Part shown: piece after piece, positions 42,556 through 55,059 of the stretch
Numbering within the stretch: the first letter of the stretch is position 1
How the letters are laid out: each line of letters begins with the position of its first letter
NCBI GenBank assembly: GCA_951812925.1
Contig: OX638368.1
Coordinates: 114,847,309-114,911,308, forward strand
Reading direction: 5' to 3'
DNA: 64,000 nt
From: Calliopum simillimum
Taxonomy: Eukaryota; Arthropoda; Insecta; Diptera; Lauxaniidae
The notes under the pieces: generated by a model
The model's database searches: none
Told to the model about the DNA's origin: nothing
The model's input: the letters and a program-made list of their open reading frames with translations, nothing else
Translations under genes and position numbers: made by a program

Positions 42556-43831
42556 AGGACTGCCCCGGAAAAATTTGTCCCTTTGTTTTTCATTAACAAA
42601 AAAATACGTAATGAATTTTTTTAAATTTTGTTTTTTTATTTATTAGTGAGTAGTATAACAAACATAAATAACCTTACACTATTAAAAAATATTTTTTTTT
42701 ATATAAAAATATTTTACTTTTTTCTTAAGACCCTTCATTAAGTATTGTACAGTTGTTTCGTCGACAGTACCGTACGGCTTTCGCCACATATTTTTGAAAT
42801 CTTTTAAATTTTTTGCAGTGCTTTTACTCTTCTGAAGATATGATTTCATTAGAGCCCAATATCTCTCAATAGGTCGAAGCTGTGGGCAGTAAGGTGGATT
42901 CGCATTTTTGGGAACAAAATTTACATTATTGCTTTTGTACCATTTTATGGTGGCTCTAGAGTAGTGAGAGGTTGCTAAATCAGGCAGAACATTACAGTAC
43001 CTCCGTGCTCACGAATAAATGGCAAAAAACGTTTTTCAGAGCATTCATCAATATAAATTTTTGAATTAATTGTGCCCAGTGTTACAAAAAAATGCTCCTC
43101 AGACCGCAGGTGCATATGGCCTGCCAAACCATATACTGCTTGGAAAATTTTGTAATTTTCTTCTCTTTAAATTTGCTCTGTCTCTGCCCCTCCTACGAAC
43201 AGGTGTAAAATTCGTGTCTTGTTAGCTGTTTAAAATCTGCCTTAACGTATGTTTCATCGTCCATTATGCAGCAGTCAAATTAAGTCAGGTAACCGACATA
43301 TAACTTTCGAGCCTCTAACTGCTTTTCATCGGAACGGTTTGGTACTTTTTGAACTCTGTAGGTTCTTAGCTTAAGTTTTTTGTTTAGTCTCTTTATAGAA
43401 AATTTTGAGGTTCCTGCTCTGGCAGCCATATCTGAAGTGTTGGGATTCTGATTAAAAAGGCGCTTCACTTTTTTCACCAATTGTGGGTCTATGCTGGCTT
43501 TTCTACTTAAACTCTTTTTCCGCGTAATAAGTTGACCCTTTCTATAATTCGAAATAACCCTTTGGACAATGATTTTTGATGCACCTGTTTTTTTAGCTAT
43601 GGCTGAATATTTTAATTCTCGTTTTTGCATGCAAGTGTACAAAATGGGTTTGCTCTTTTTTTCTTGATTGCTAGATATCTTTATCGTCTGAAGTTTGTTT
43701 GCCAAGTGTTATATATTTTTTTAATCTTCATGTTATATAGAAAATATGGCACCCATATTTCGACCTGCACGATCATCAGGTAAATCATAATCTTAAGGAA
43801 TATAAGGGTACAATTTTTCTGGGGCAGTCCT
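42556..43831 (-). mobile_element. DD37E Tc1/mariner transposon, degenerate
   Basis: TA lies on both sides (42554-42555 and 43832-43833). Termini aggactgccccggaaaaatt and, in inverse at the right end, aggactgccccagaaaaatt are TIRs. The element is 1276 bp with a broken transposase on the minus strand. Confidence 0.85.
42700..43705 (-). pseudogene. DD37E-type Tc1/mariner transposase, broken
   Basis: The first 141 codons (43705 to 43280; no ATG at its head) are open and resemble the N-terminal DNA-binding half (KKTGASKIIVQRVISNYRKG, an HTH). Downstream, frameshifts and stops break the frame, but catalytic pieces are readable: MDDETYV (first Asp), PDLATSH (second Asp) and PQLRPIERYWALMK (Glu). 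I count 37 residues between the second Asp and the Glu, which gives the DD37E family described from mosquitoes and other insects. No active enzyme can come from this copy. Confidence 0.8.
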
Positions 43832-43833
43832 TA

Positions 43834-44257
43834 TATGTGGTTGTTGTTATTTTGTTGTTGTTGTTGTCTCCAAAATTTTGACAAGCTGCGATAACCTCCT
43901 ATAATTGAATCATGAAAGTTGAATTAAATATTTGATATATAGGGCATATGATTCGAGAATTATTTCTTAGACTGCAGGGATGTCTGAGAAAAAACTCTAG
44001 AGAATGCTTATTCATAATAAGGCCCATAATAAATATTTAATTTAATGAGCGGTATATTTTACCAATGTTATAAGTTCAATCGTATATTTGTTAATAATTA
44101 CCAAATATATGTTTGAGTGCATGAATTGAATACTTAATTCTACAATTGTATATTTGAATCTGACTATCGTTTATTATTATTATCTAATGCTTTTATCAAA
44201 TTGTTATCAAGATTTGCGATATCTTAAAGAAATAAAATATATTTTATAAATCAAGCA
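43834..44257. other. Intronic sequence with GTT repeat
   Basis: Starts with gtggttgttgttattttgtt, which also precedes the DD37E element on the left (42515-42535), so the transposon probably inserted in or duplicated a GTT-rich stretch. A relative of the 35.8-kb hairpin occurs near 43985-44035. Nothing else is seen. Confidence 0.4.
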
Positions 44258-44943
44258 AGGAAGGGTGCTATATTTGGAATGGCCAAAAATTAAATGCCCT
44301 ACACTATAGTATTACTACGGACCATTGTGGTCTGTGTGTGGCAGTAACCGCCACCCTAATCTATAGTATTTTAAACACTTTGCTTGTAAGAGAATTGGCA
44401 CTCTCTTTTGTACGAGTTCGCCAAGTTTTCGCTCTGAGCTTGTTTCGACAATTTCTAGTGCCTATACAAAATTTGACTGCATTGTCTCAAATAATGCATA
44501 AACTACGTCATTTTGAAAAATATGGTTGTATGCGCGCTGCCACGCCCTTTTTTCCGAGTTCACCATGTTTTTGCTCAGACCTAGTGCTTACTGTTTCTAG
44601 TATTAGTATGTATTTTTGTACATATAACGTTTCAAAGGTTTTTTTTTTGTATAGGCGGTGGGCGTGTCTGTTGACCAATTTCTGTCATTTCCAATCCCAC
44701 GAGCTATCTTTTACGACGTAAGTAGTAAACGAAATTTCATCGAATTATCTTGCTTCCCAAAAAAACTAAAATGATTTCAAAATACAAACAGCCAGCCAGA
44801 CAGATATATGGACATAGCTATATTGACTCAGGAGGTGATGCTGATCAAGAATATATATACTTTTCTATACCTGCCACGCCTCCTTTGCTGAGTTGCAAAC
44901 GGAAGGACAAAGTGAATATAAATTGGGTGTAGGGTATAAAAAT
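44258..44943 (-). mobile_element. Helentron-like family 1, copy B
   Basis: In inverse orientation: left side tttggaatggccaaaaatta (decayed 3' stem) then gccctacactatag; right side ggtgtagggtataaaaatt (5' end). The 3' CTAGT is not preserved. It is more diverged than copies A, C and E. Confidence 0.7.
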
Positions 44944-46494
44944 TAATAAATAACCGTTATTTTCTGGGGTTTGAACTCAATCGCCCAGGGTAGCAGTCCA
45001 ACTTGTTTATCATCTGAAGTTCAATGGGCGGCGGGAAGATTCTTATTTTGTAAAGCTAATCCCATTTAAAATCTGGAACTTGGAAGTTTTTTTATTTTCA
45101 ATTTCAAAACTCTAAGCCACTAAGGGTTCTTCAAGAATAGCTCCTAAAAGTAAAACTTTTGTATGTAATTATTTGTCACTGGGTTTGATTGCTGCATCGC
45201 TCGCTATCCTTTTACAGCCTTTTGATGCGTCTTTCTTGTGCTGTCAACAAAATTTCCCATGTGCATTTCCTGTGCAGCGCCAGCTCAGTCTCGTGCTGGT
45301 TTTCTACTTTATGAGCTTTGTGTTTTTTTTTTAGTTTTCGTCAGCCAAAACGTTACTTATTCATGGCACGAGACTAAATGTCCCTAAAAGCAACTTTATG
45401 CATTTTCATGCAGTATTAACTACTGACAATATTTTTTCCATTTCGCTTCATTGCAAATTTTATAGCATTTCCGCACTTTAAAAAGTTGATATAATTTTCT
45501 AGCATGAGAAATTGTACTCAAGTATGAGTATGCTTCTCGAAGTCATTGAGTTTTTTGTTTTCATTCCTTAGAAGTTTAAGAATTTCTTTGATATTTTTCA
45601 TATTGTGGCTGAGAATTTGAATTTCCTTTTAACAAACTTTTGTCCTAATTGAAATTTAAACGAGTCGAAATGCAAATGGAAATGCTAAATTTCCTTGACT
45701 TGGGTCTTGCATTTGTTTTCCTATTTTTATTATCATTTTCTTTCTTTATTTTCTTCTTCCTGTGGTTATTTCATTCCTTACGAGATTTTAATTATCTTAG
45801 CAAAGTATTACGTTATTTGCATAAAAGTGCACTCTAACAACTTTCATCAACAGGAGTTGTTCTACAGGAGCTACTTTGCCGCGTATAATCAGAACGCCAG
45901 CGCAAATAAAGTCAGCGTAAATGACATAGCGTCCGTGTAGACAAGCATCGGACGGAAAGTTTATAATCTGTGGGAATTAGCGTACAAATTAATGGGATTA
46001 TTTCTAATTGAAGCAAGGAAAGTTACAGCAGCAGAAAGAAAGCGTGGTGGCTTGTGAGGTTAGCAGCGATTTTAGCAGAGGAAGTTCCCATTTAAAGTTC
46101 ATTAACATTTTTCACAGTACCAATCGATGTGATAATGGTTATCGTTTTAAATAAAACAAAACTTCTTTAAACTTTTAAAATTTCTAAACCCAATGGTCAA
46201 AATTTGTTTTGTGTTGCATTTTGTATTTAGAAAATAGTGAAGAGTATTAGGGTTGGACAAGGCTTTAAAAATAATGTGTGAATACTTACTAGACTATAGT
46301 TAACAAATTTCCATTTATGAATACTTGATGCTCTCCAAATTTCATTCAAAAATTTTAATTTTTAGAGGTCCCCAATGACCAAAAATGGGTTCACTACAGA
46401 AAAAAATTTAGCTTCCGACTAAAGATCAGCACAAGGCGTCTTTTTGGAGTTTTAAGACATTTCGTCACCAGATCGTTATGCCTTGCACCCGGTT
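44944..46494. other. Intronic sequence with a tRNA-like motif
   Basis: On the minus strand 44978-44966 reads gagttcaaacccc, a pol III B-box-like T-loop. The sequence leading to it (tggactgctaccctgggcga) resembles a tRNA-derived SINE, but no A box or cloverleaf is evident. The rest shows no supported gene. Confidence 0.35.
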
Positions 46495-46600
46495 TTTATT
46501 TATCAAATACTTCAGTTCAGTGTCGCGTGCATATATCTTGCGAGTACTTTTATATAAAAGAAAAACAAATACTCACAGACCTGTCTTGTTTCAGTTCAGT
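46495..46600. repeat. ATACTTCAG family copy
   Basis: Contains tttatcaaatacttcagttc and agtgtcgcgtgca, matching the repeat at 20.9-21.2 kb in inverse. The preceding 46425-46490 also matches the continuation of that repeat. A 35-base A-rich tract with few C follows at about 46640-46682. Confidence 0.7.
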
Positions 46601-46731
46601 GTTCCAGAGTTTTCAGGTAACAATATTGAATCTACTCAAAAAACAACAAAAAAAAAAAAAACAAAAAAAAAAAAAAAAAAAATGTTTTCCCAAAGTAATC
46701 AGTTTCTAAAACTTTCGTAACAAAAAAAAAA

Positions 46732-47355
46732 ACTGGTAGGGTGTAAACTTTGGTCTGCCCAAACATAAATACCCTACACTGCAGTTTTTTGTCTGAGTTC
46801 GACCAGTTTTAGCTCAGAGCGTGCATTTATATCTTTAGTATTCGAGTGAAATTTAATTGGATTGTCTTAAAAAACTCTTTCAGTAAAGCATTTTGAAGCT
46901 TTTGCTTATATGCGAGGTGCCACGCCCTCTTGTCTGAATTCGCCCAATTTTTTCTCAGAGCTTGCGCTTACAATTCGTAGTATTTATGTGTATTTCGGCT
47001 TCATTGTCGTGAAAAATACTCCTAAAGTTGCATTTTGAATTTATTTTTTGTATGGGCGGTAGGTGTGTCCGTTGATGGATTTCGCTCATTTTCAATCCCA
47101 CGAGCTTACTTTAACGACGGAGGCAGTATACCAAATTTAATTGAATTATCTTGCTCAGTTTTCCCAAAATATGTATTTCCACTCACACCCAGCCAGCCAG
47201 CAAGACAGACAGACGAACAGACGGATACGGCTATATCGACTCAGGAGGTGACGCTGATCAAGAATATGTTTACTTTTCTATATCTGCCACGCCTCCTTCT
47301 CTGCGTTACAAACGGAAGGATAAAGTGAATATACACTGGGTGTAGGGTATAAAAA
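46732..47355 (-). mobile_element. Helentron-like family 1, copy C
   Basis: Left end actggtagggtgtaaacttt with a partly decayed stem (tttggtctgcccaaa); right end gggtgtagggtataaaaag. The interior matches copies A, D and E (tccgttgatggatttcgctc, gcgttacaaacggaaggata). Confidence 0.8.
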
Positions 47356-48162
47356 GAATTAGCAGAAGCAGGTTTTGAGTAGTGAAACACCTCTTATCCA
47401 AAAATATTTTTTCACGAAATAGAAGAGCTTAGAAAATAATTCTCTGATGATTCTAAGCAGCATCAACGTTTTCAGCCCCAATAACTCCTTTCAAATCTGC
47501 GACAATATCAGTAATTTATGGCCTGGGTAGGCTTTTATCAACTTTAAACAAATGCTGAAACCCTGTTTCCCCAAAAATTCACCTAAACCAAAATATTTCC
47601 CCAACCACGGATTTCATATCTCCAAAAATGTTTCCACAGTTTTTAGTTTTCCCCAATCTGATATACTGCAGTTGTACTGTACACTACAAAATTTTACTTT
47701 AGTGACGAAACTAGTTTTTTGCTCTTTTCTGTTCCTCTTTTTTGATTATTCTCTCTTGCTCTCGCCGAAATGTATGAAAGCTACTACAGTTCTGGTTACA
47801 TTGACCTGAAGTATTTGTTTGTATAAAATACAGTACACTGAAGTATTTGTTAGAATTAGGTTTTTTTTGGACACTAATAAAACAAGTCAGTGTACTTAGT
47901 ATCAAAATGATATCAGTGTACAGTGAAGATTTTATTCTTAAATATTTTGGATCAAATACTTCAGTTCAGTGTAAAATGTGCGAGATGAGTAAAAAAAAAC
48001 TATATTTCAAAATGTCTTGTGAAGGCCTTTACTTCCGACCAAAGATTTTTTACAATAAATATTGTAAATTATTTCATATCTTTGAAACTGTTTTACACAA
48101 AAGCATGTTTAATTATGAAAAACAGCCCAATTTCAATCCAATAGAAAAATTGGTGGTGCCAC
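47356..48162. other. Intronic sequence with ATACTTCAG family pieces
   Basis: Family termini occur at about 47806-47850 (gaagtatttg, inverse) and 47950-47975 (tcaaatacttcagttcagtg). No gene recognised; open frames at 47552-48179 have no family similarity. Confidence 0.45.
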
Positions 48163-48337
48163 GCCCACAAAAAAGTTGAGTTCGTCATATCTCAAAAACT
48201 ATTTGACGCAGATGAATGAAATTTAGTACATAAGTATGTCAACAGCGCCAAATAATTAATATCCTCAACAAAAATTGGGTGATGGCCCTTTTTTACATAG
48301 GAATAATGAAAAATACATCATATTTCTGAAACTATTT
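48163..48337. repeat. Tandem-unit (gccacgccc...catatctc) repeat, interrupted
   Basis: Matches the unit type at 23.2 and 53 kb (ccacgcccacaaaaaagttg, catatctcaaaaactatttg, gcagatgaatgaaattt). The second unit is cut after ctgaaactatt by the fold-back element and resumes at about 49651 with attgaagcagataaatgaaa, so this repeat is the older one. Confidence 0.65.
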
Positions 48338-49650
48338 TAGCCCAGGAAAATAAGACGAAAAAAGAGCTTCTGTCCGAAAAAATTCCCAGTGGAAATTTTT
48401 TACCGGAATTGTCTTTATTTATGCATGATACACAAACTGTGAAAAGTCCATTGCAAAGTCGTGTGCGCATAAAAAGTTATTAAGGCTCAAAGGTCGCTAA
48501 AATCAGTTTTTTGCAAATATCTCGCTAATGCTAACTTTTACAGAAAAATTTTGGTCTCCAATTTTGTAGCACAGGAAATTTCCTTCAGAAATACGTTAAA
48601 AGTATTTGCGTACAACTTCTAGTTTAGGAGATCACCCAATTTAAAAAGTTGTTAACAGTTATGATACGAAATGCTACGTATAAGTTCATATTAAAATATC
48701 TTACTTTTTAAATTGCAATAACTCTTCAATGAGAAGTTGTACAAACAAAATTAAAATGCCGTTTGAAAGATAATTTAATTTTCTATATACCGTACAAATT
48801 TTTTTTTCGAACGGCTCATGACCTTAAAAATATTCTTGAATAACCGTTAAGGCTTCGAAATTACTAGTTTTTTAAGGATATCTGCGAATTGGTAAGTACT
48901 ACGATAAAAAGTAATGGGACCAAATTTGTAGAGAATTACAAGATCTACAAAAAATAAGCGATATGTGTACACATAGAAGTAACCGTATAGAAGATATTCA
49001 ATAGAAACCGGTTTTTTGGCATTTTAAGGGTTTTTTTGGAATATCTTCTAAACGGTTACTTCTATGTGTACACATATCGCTTATTTTTTGTAGATCTTTT
49101 AATTCTCTACAAATTTGGTCCTATTACTTTTTATCGTAGTACATACCAATTCGCAGATATCCTTAAAAAACCAGTAATTTCGAAGCCTTCGAAAAAAAAT
49201 GTGTACGGTATATAGAAAATTAATTTATCTTTCAAACGGCATTTTAATTTTGTTTGTAGAACTTCTCATTGATGAGTTATGGCAATTTAAAAAGTAAGAT
49301 ATTTTAATATGAACTCATAGGTAGTATTTCATATCATAACTGTTAACAACTTTTTAAATTGGGTGATCTCCTAAACTAGAAGTTGTACGCAAATACTTTT
49401 AACGTATTTTTGTAGGAAATTTCCTGTGCTACAAAATTGGAGACCAACATTTTTCTGTAAAGGTTAGCAGTAGCGAGATATTTGCAAAAAACTGATTTTA
49501 GCGACCTTTGAGCCTTAATAACTTTTTATGCGCACACGACTTTGCAATGGACTTTTCACAGTTTGTGTATCATGCATAAATAAAGACAACTCCGGTGAAA
49601 AATTTCCACTGGGAATTTTTTCGCAGAAACTGTCTTATTTTCCTGGGCTA
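48338..49650. mobile_element. Fold-back element: 1.31-kb palindrome
   Basis: The left arm 48338-48999 and the right arm 49039-49650 are close reverse complements around a loop of about 39 bp. Ends read tagcccaggaaaataagac and gtcttattttcctgggcta. Inner arms include agcgatatgtgtacacatag and its inverse. The right arm lacks roughly 40-50 bp present on the left near 48800-48850. No transposase was recognised in either arm. A 3-4-bp att/tatt direct repeat at the edges may be the target duplication. Confidence 0.9.
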
Positions 49651-51245
49651 TTGAAGCAGATAAATGAAATTTTAATTTGGGATCTCTCTTTTACTTTATA
49701 AAATTTCTTAAATTTTGTTTTTAATTAAATAGAAAATACATAAAAAAGTAAATTTTATAAAAAAAAGACAGACGCCTTAAAAAAAAGTGCAACGCATTTA
49801 TAATTTCATACTTTTGTATAACTTTCATAATATGAAGAATACAAATTTTATATTCATATCAAAACATTTAAAACTTTCTAAAAAAGTTTCTACGTTTTAC
49901 CAATGAAATAATAACAGCTCCAACTCCAATGCAGAAAATCTTGATTTTTTCGCAATTTTTTTTTTTCTTTTCTTTGTCCTTCGTGCAAATATAAAAGTCG
50001 TAGTCGTATCATAAAAATCCTGACTGAGAGCATCATCGTTTTAAAACTTTTCCCATTCATTTTCATGTGCTGCACTGTGCATGCATGCAATACGGCGTTG
50101 ATTTTATCCATTTTTTGCATTGCAACAATTTTACATTACATTTCTTGTTTTTGTTGTTGTTGATATTCCTTGCAACATGGCATTGTCATCCTGCTGGCAA
50201 TTTTTCTGTTTTTTATCATTTGAATTTTTTGCTTTTTCTTTTCAGTTATTTTTATATTTTGTTTAATTTAATGAAAATTTTCCACTCCGCCGGTTGACAT
50301 GTCGATATCCTTGCGCGTTTCAGAACGCAACAAACACAACGCAGCATTGTTTGGCGGTAATGCAAAAAGTTTTTTTTCTTTTTTCTTCCCTTTGCAGGTT
50401 TTTTTTTATCCCCAACTTAAATGCCGCACAAAAGATTGTGTGCATACTTTTTGGCATTTTAGCTTTACCGCATGCACACGTACGTACGTGTAAGTGTATG
50501 TGTGTTTAACGAAAAAAGTGTAAATTTGTGTAATGTTGCAGCAAAGTGAATGGAAGGAACAAATGAAATGAAAGACAAAATATCCGTATAAATGGGAATA
50601 AACTGCATTAGTGTGAAATTGTAGTCGTCGAATAAGAAACAAAAAAAAAAGTGGTAAATGCGCAACCTTTTGAAATATAATTTAAAATTTCACACTTTAC
50701 ACAATAAAGTTATGGGTCTGAATGTCAAAATGAAAAAAACTGCAAATCAAATAATTTCATCTTTATATCTATGACATTTACCGCACAATTTATGTGAAAT
50801 TTTCAATTTGTGAATGTGTTTTACGAATTTCATATGTGATAACGTTGATCTTTACAAATTGGTATGCTACGATGCAATTTTTTAAATGTCTTTGCCTAGA
50901 CTTTAATTTTTCTCTACGACTTTCCCGTTTCTTGCACTTCCCGCTGCAAGGACTTTCCAATAGACTTTTAGTATACAACGATCTATACGTATACTGGTGT
51001 GTGAATTTAACTGAATGACTTGATGTTAAACTTCATTGCTTAGTTTCGGGAGAGTGTTTTCTATCCAATTCCATTTGCGTAGCTTGCTCTTATCTTCTCA
51101 TGTCAATTTTCTGGGAGACCTACAAACATGAGTTAGGGTATATATAAACGTTTCTCGGTTTAAGGCTGTTCTCACTGCTTAGACACATCCTGAACATTTT
51201 ACAATCGATTTTAAGTCTGTTATTAAATCAGTAGTACCCGCTTTT
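49651..51245. other. Intronic sequence, nothing recognised
   Basis: After the interrupted repeat (to about 49680) there is single-copy-looking sequence with T-rich and acgt-rich patches (cacacgtacgtacgtgtaag near 50475). Overlapping short frames on both strands at 50067-50665 lack any family similarity. Confidence 0.45.
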
Positions 51246-51333
51246 TTTATCAAATACTTCAGATCAGTGACGTTTGCACATGTCTTGACAGTTCTTGGAT
51301 ATGAAAATAGAAAAAGCAAATACTGCACAGTGG
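51246..51333. repeat. ATACTTCAG family copy
   Basis: tttatcaaatacttcagatc, then gtttgcacatgtcttgacag and tatgaaaatagaaaaagcaa, matching the inverse of the units at 21 kb and lying 70 bp left of the mariner stub. Confidence 0.75.
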
Positions 51334-51404
51334 GGTGGGCCAAATTGTATCGAAATTTTGCCGACCTCGGCAACCCCCCGTATTAGAAAGTTCATTCAAT
51401 TCTG

Positions 51405-51745
51405 AGGATACGAGGGGTACTATTTATATTTCGGGAACTGGCAACATTAATGTCATTAGCTGGTAATACCATAATAAAGTTTAACATTTTTTAGCATAAA
51501 CGTACTCACAACGCTTTGATGTACAAGTGCTATTTGCTTTGTTTACAGTGAGTTAAGAAAACCAGTTTGGCCAAAAAATGGAAATTTCAAGAGAAGGTTT
51601 TCGTTGGATTTTTTTCACAATTTTCGACGTGGATTATCTCAACAAGAATGTGTCGATGAACTCAGTTCTTTGTATGGCGATAAAGCACTCGCAAAAACCA
51701 CAGTATATCACTGGTATAGTGAATTCCAGTCCATATTGTTTTAGC
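51405..51745 (+). mobile_element. Truncated mariner element
   Basis: Starts with a terminus-like gaggggtactatttatattt and cgggaactggcaacatta, then a transposase N-terminal fragment on the plus strand. The catalytic part and the right TIR are missing. Confidence 0.6.
51580..51732 (+). pseudogene. Mariner transposase N-terminal fragment
   Basis: The frame starting at 51580 reads a helix-turn-helix typical of mariner transposases: FRRGLSQQECVDELSSLYGD, followed by KTTVYHWYSEF. Mariner proteins have ECxxEL...FGDxAPS..TVxxWYxEF here. The frame ends in a stop soon after, and the DDD core is absent. The longer overlapping frame beginning at 51578 is not the coding one. Confidence 0.65.
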
Positions 51746-51814
51746 GATGAATTCAATCATAAGCATCTCCTTTCCTATTACAAAAACTAATAATACTTAT
51801 ATGTATGTAGAAAC

Positions 51815-52434
51815 TTCTTTGTCCTTCCTTTTGTAACGCAGAGATGGAGGCGTGGCAGATATAGAAAAGTATATATATTCTTGATCGGCGTCACCTCCTG
51901 AGTCGATATAGCCATGTCCGTCTGTCTGGCTGGCTGGCTGTCTGTGTGTGGAAATAAACTTTTTGGGAAAACTAAGCAAGATAATTCAATGAAATCGGGT
52001 GAACAGCCTCCGTCGTCAAAGTTAGCTCGGGGGATTGAAAATGACCGAAATCGGTCAACGGACACGCCTACCGGCCATACAAAAAATATATTCAAAATGC
52101 AACTTTACGAGTATTTTTCACGATAATGCAACCAAAATACATACACAGAAATACTACGAATTGTAAGCGCAAGCTCTGAGAAAAACTATACGAACTCGGA
52201 CAAGAAGGCGTGGCACCTCCTATATAAGCAAAAGCTTCAAAACGCTATACTGAAAACGTTTTTTGAGATAATTCAACCAAATTTCACTCAGACTCTAAGA
52301 ACTATAAATGCAAGCTCTAAGCAAAAACTGGGTGAACTCGGTCAAGAAGGCGTGGCGCATCTTATATATAGTAAGCAAAATTTTCAAAATAATGCAGTGT
52401 AGGGTAGTTCATGTTTGGTTACACCCATTCTGGT
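51815..52434 (+). mobile_element. Helentron-like family 1, copy D (5' truncated)
   Basis: Joins the family at ctttgtccttccttttgtaa, so the first 30 bp or so including the 5' subterminal repeat are missing. The 3' part has gtgtagggtagttcatgttt and ttacacccattctggtt; the hairpin half is deleted. Confidence 0.8.
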
Positions 52435-52979
52435 TCATTTTCATTTCATTTCATAAATAAGGCCAATGCTCACTAGAAAAGCCACATGCTGTCCAACTAC
52501 ATAGGAACTGAAATATGTGGATGCTTTTATCAAGATTTCCTTCAACTCATCAATGGGTGCATTCACCTATGACACGCTGAGAGTATGTATTTGACAGTAT
52601 TTGTTGCGATTTCCCTCTAGAAAATGAACGTTTGAAATTTTTGTCATACTTTAAATTGAACTTAAAAGAAACAGACTAGTACTATCAACTATTGTATTAA
52701 ATTTTGTAGCTAACAGTTTCGTTGGCTTGTTTTAAGTATTGAAAGGTTTAAATGCATATCGATAAACATGACTAAAGTTCAATTAAAAATAAATTTTCAT
52801 AATATATGGTTAAAATGTTGGGGAGGCGAGTAGATTCCCCTGACACTTAATTATACACTCTTGATTCCCATTTACTATTTTAATTTGCATATTATAATAT
52901 GCAATAACTATTGGTATTTGAGTTTTTAAAAAAAATATTAGATACTACACGGTGCTGTTGCCTTACTTTCGGCTTGGTG
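52435..52979. other. Intronic sequence, weak MITE similarity
   Basis: About 52765-52800 (gactaaagttcaattaaaaa, taaattttca) resembles the right flank of the palindrome at 10095-10285. No gene is seen. Confidence 0.35.
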
Positions 52980-53360
52980 GCTTTTACATCTCATACAACT
53001 ACGTCGAATTGTTTCAGAGATATGAGGAACAACGTCCCTATTTTCAGTAGATGTTAATTGCCTCAGTGCCTACTACATTCTTGTCCAATCTTATCTATGT
53101 GCGCTAAATCGTTTTGGAGATATGACGAATTATGTTTTTGAGGCGCGTGACACCGCCTACTTTTTCCATAAAAGTGGTACCGTTTATTTTTGCTGTGAAA
53201 GTTATATATCGCGGCGCCTTTTACATGTATACCAAAGCTCATCCCTATGCGTCAAAATTTTTCCGAAATATGGGCGTGGCATCGGACTTATTTCTAGCTT
53301 ATCACCTTCTCAAACTTACTGTGAAAATTTCATCCAAATCGATCAAGTGGTTTTCGTTTT
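52980..53360. repeat. Tandem-unit (ggagatatga...gcgtgacaccgcc) repeat
   Basis: About three diverged units with ttcagagatatgaggaac, gttttggagatatgacgaat, gaggcgcgtgacaccgccta and atgggcgtggcat, similar to those at 23.2 and 48.2 kb. Open frames at 53122-53406 are by-products. Confidence 0.55.
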
Positions 53361-55059
53361 TTTGAACGAAGAACCCACAAATAAACTTTTAATTTTTATA
53401 TATTAGACGATATTTACAAATACACATTCACTTCTTGGTTCCCCCTTTCCTACTGGGTAAACGCACTATAAATGTTGCGCTTAAGCTCACTGTCTGTTCA
53501 ACTGACATTTTATTCGCAATGCCGCTTTAAGCGCGAGTGTTACTTAGATTACACAAGTAACACAAAAAAGTCTTCCCAGAAACTGTTGTTCACCTCCTCA
53601 ACCCGTCTCTAATGCGACTGCTGCCAAATCAGTTTATTCGTCAGTTTGACATTTCAAAGTTTTCGCCATGCTGCGCAGCACTGCGCGCTATTAAATGACA
53701 GAATGATATCTGCAAATGAAATGCATTTTATCCACACTGGCAGCAGCAGTCAGTGTTCGCAACGAACCATTTCGAATGTGTCTGCAATTGCTGCTTAAAT
53801 TGACAGCAGACGGTTTTTAAGACTTTTGTTCCTTCATTCGTTCGTTCATTCATTCGCATCCTTCGCATTTAAAAGGAATCATCAGCTTTAAACTTGGAAA
53901 TGTTTAGTTTTGCTGATATTCGTCTGAGTCTGAGCTACTGTCTTTTAGAAGGAGCATCCTGGTTGATTTTCTACGTCGTCGTCGTCACCGTCAATTTCAT
54001 CGTTGTCATCATAATCATCAAGTCATCATTTTGCTGGTTGGATGGTAGTCATTTATATTGTTGTGTGTTTTGTGCTTTTTGTTGTGAATTTCATTTAGCC
54101 ACAATGTTAAGTGCAACTGACTATTTTACTGCCATTTTTTTTCACTTTGGTACTTCACTGGCTTGCATATAAATTGATAAGAAAAAGATTTTTGGAAACT
54201 TGAAATGCTTACGCTTTCTTGACTTTTATGTAATTTTCCAAACAAATATTTTAAATTAAAGTCACGTTTTTGAATTTGTACTACCCAAAATAAAAGAAAG
54301 CTCGAGGACAACATTTAATTAAAATAATATTTCGGCTATTCTAAGGCAAACATTAAAATATTCTATTTAATCAAAAACATCAAAATGCTGACGTAATGCC
54401 TCACACTTTTGTGTAATCAATACATTGATCCCTTTTTCCATTCCAAATCAAAACTTTACACAAGCGTACCCACTTCTAACGTTTTAATTAATATTTAGTC
54501 GTAATCAAAGGCTCGTTAGTAACATGTTGACCTAGTCATTCATACTTCATCCCTTTGGTTGGTTTATTATTCTTGTTACACCTATGCTGGCAGGTATTTT
54601 CCTTTTCCTTGCTGTTTTTCACTTGTCATGCTGACACGCACTTGACGTTTTGCTTCAAAAGAGTTTTTTGTGTGTTAATAATTAATGTTGAAAAACTTAC
54701 GTCTTAAGGAAAGTTTTTGGTTATTACTAAATGCTTGTAGTTTTCGTTGTTAATGACTTTCAAGTATTAATTGTATTAAAAATGTGTTATTTTTAGAACG
54801 GCTTAATTAATATGATTATTTCAATCACAATTGATTTCGTTAAAAAAAAAATTAAGAGTTGCTCAACCAAGCCATATGGCACAAGACAATTCAAGATCAA
54901 TCATCTACACAAAAGCCGTAATTTTTGGCTAGCAAAATAGCAAACAAATATTTTTATTCCGAATCTGAAAAATATAGAATAAAGTTGTCATAAAAAATGT
55001 AATGCAAATGATAAATCACTTGGAAACTATATTTTCATTTTCTATAGTAAATTTAAAAA
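53361..55059. other. Intronic sequence, nothing recognised
   Basis: Somewhat less AT-rich near 53580-53880 and 53940-54060. The 92-residue frame at 53894-54172 is hydrophobic but has no recognised family, no splice context and no duplicates, so I do not call it a gene. Confidence 0.45.

Noticed and set aside
47035..47328. A ~97-residue open frame that recurs at 61.9, 51.8 and 3.7 kb
   Set aside because: Every copy lies in Helentron-like family 1 and the similarity is just the shared DNA. The start and end differ between copies and no domain is seen.
53894..54172. 92-residue hydrophobic frame
   Set aside because: Runs of Val/Ile come from gtc/atc triplet-rich DNA; no similarity and no splice or transcript evidence.
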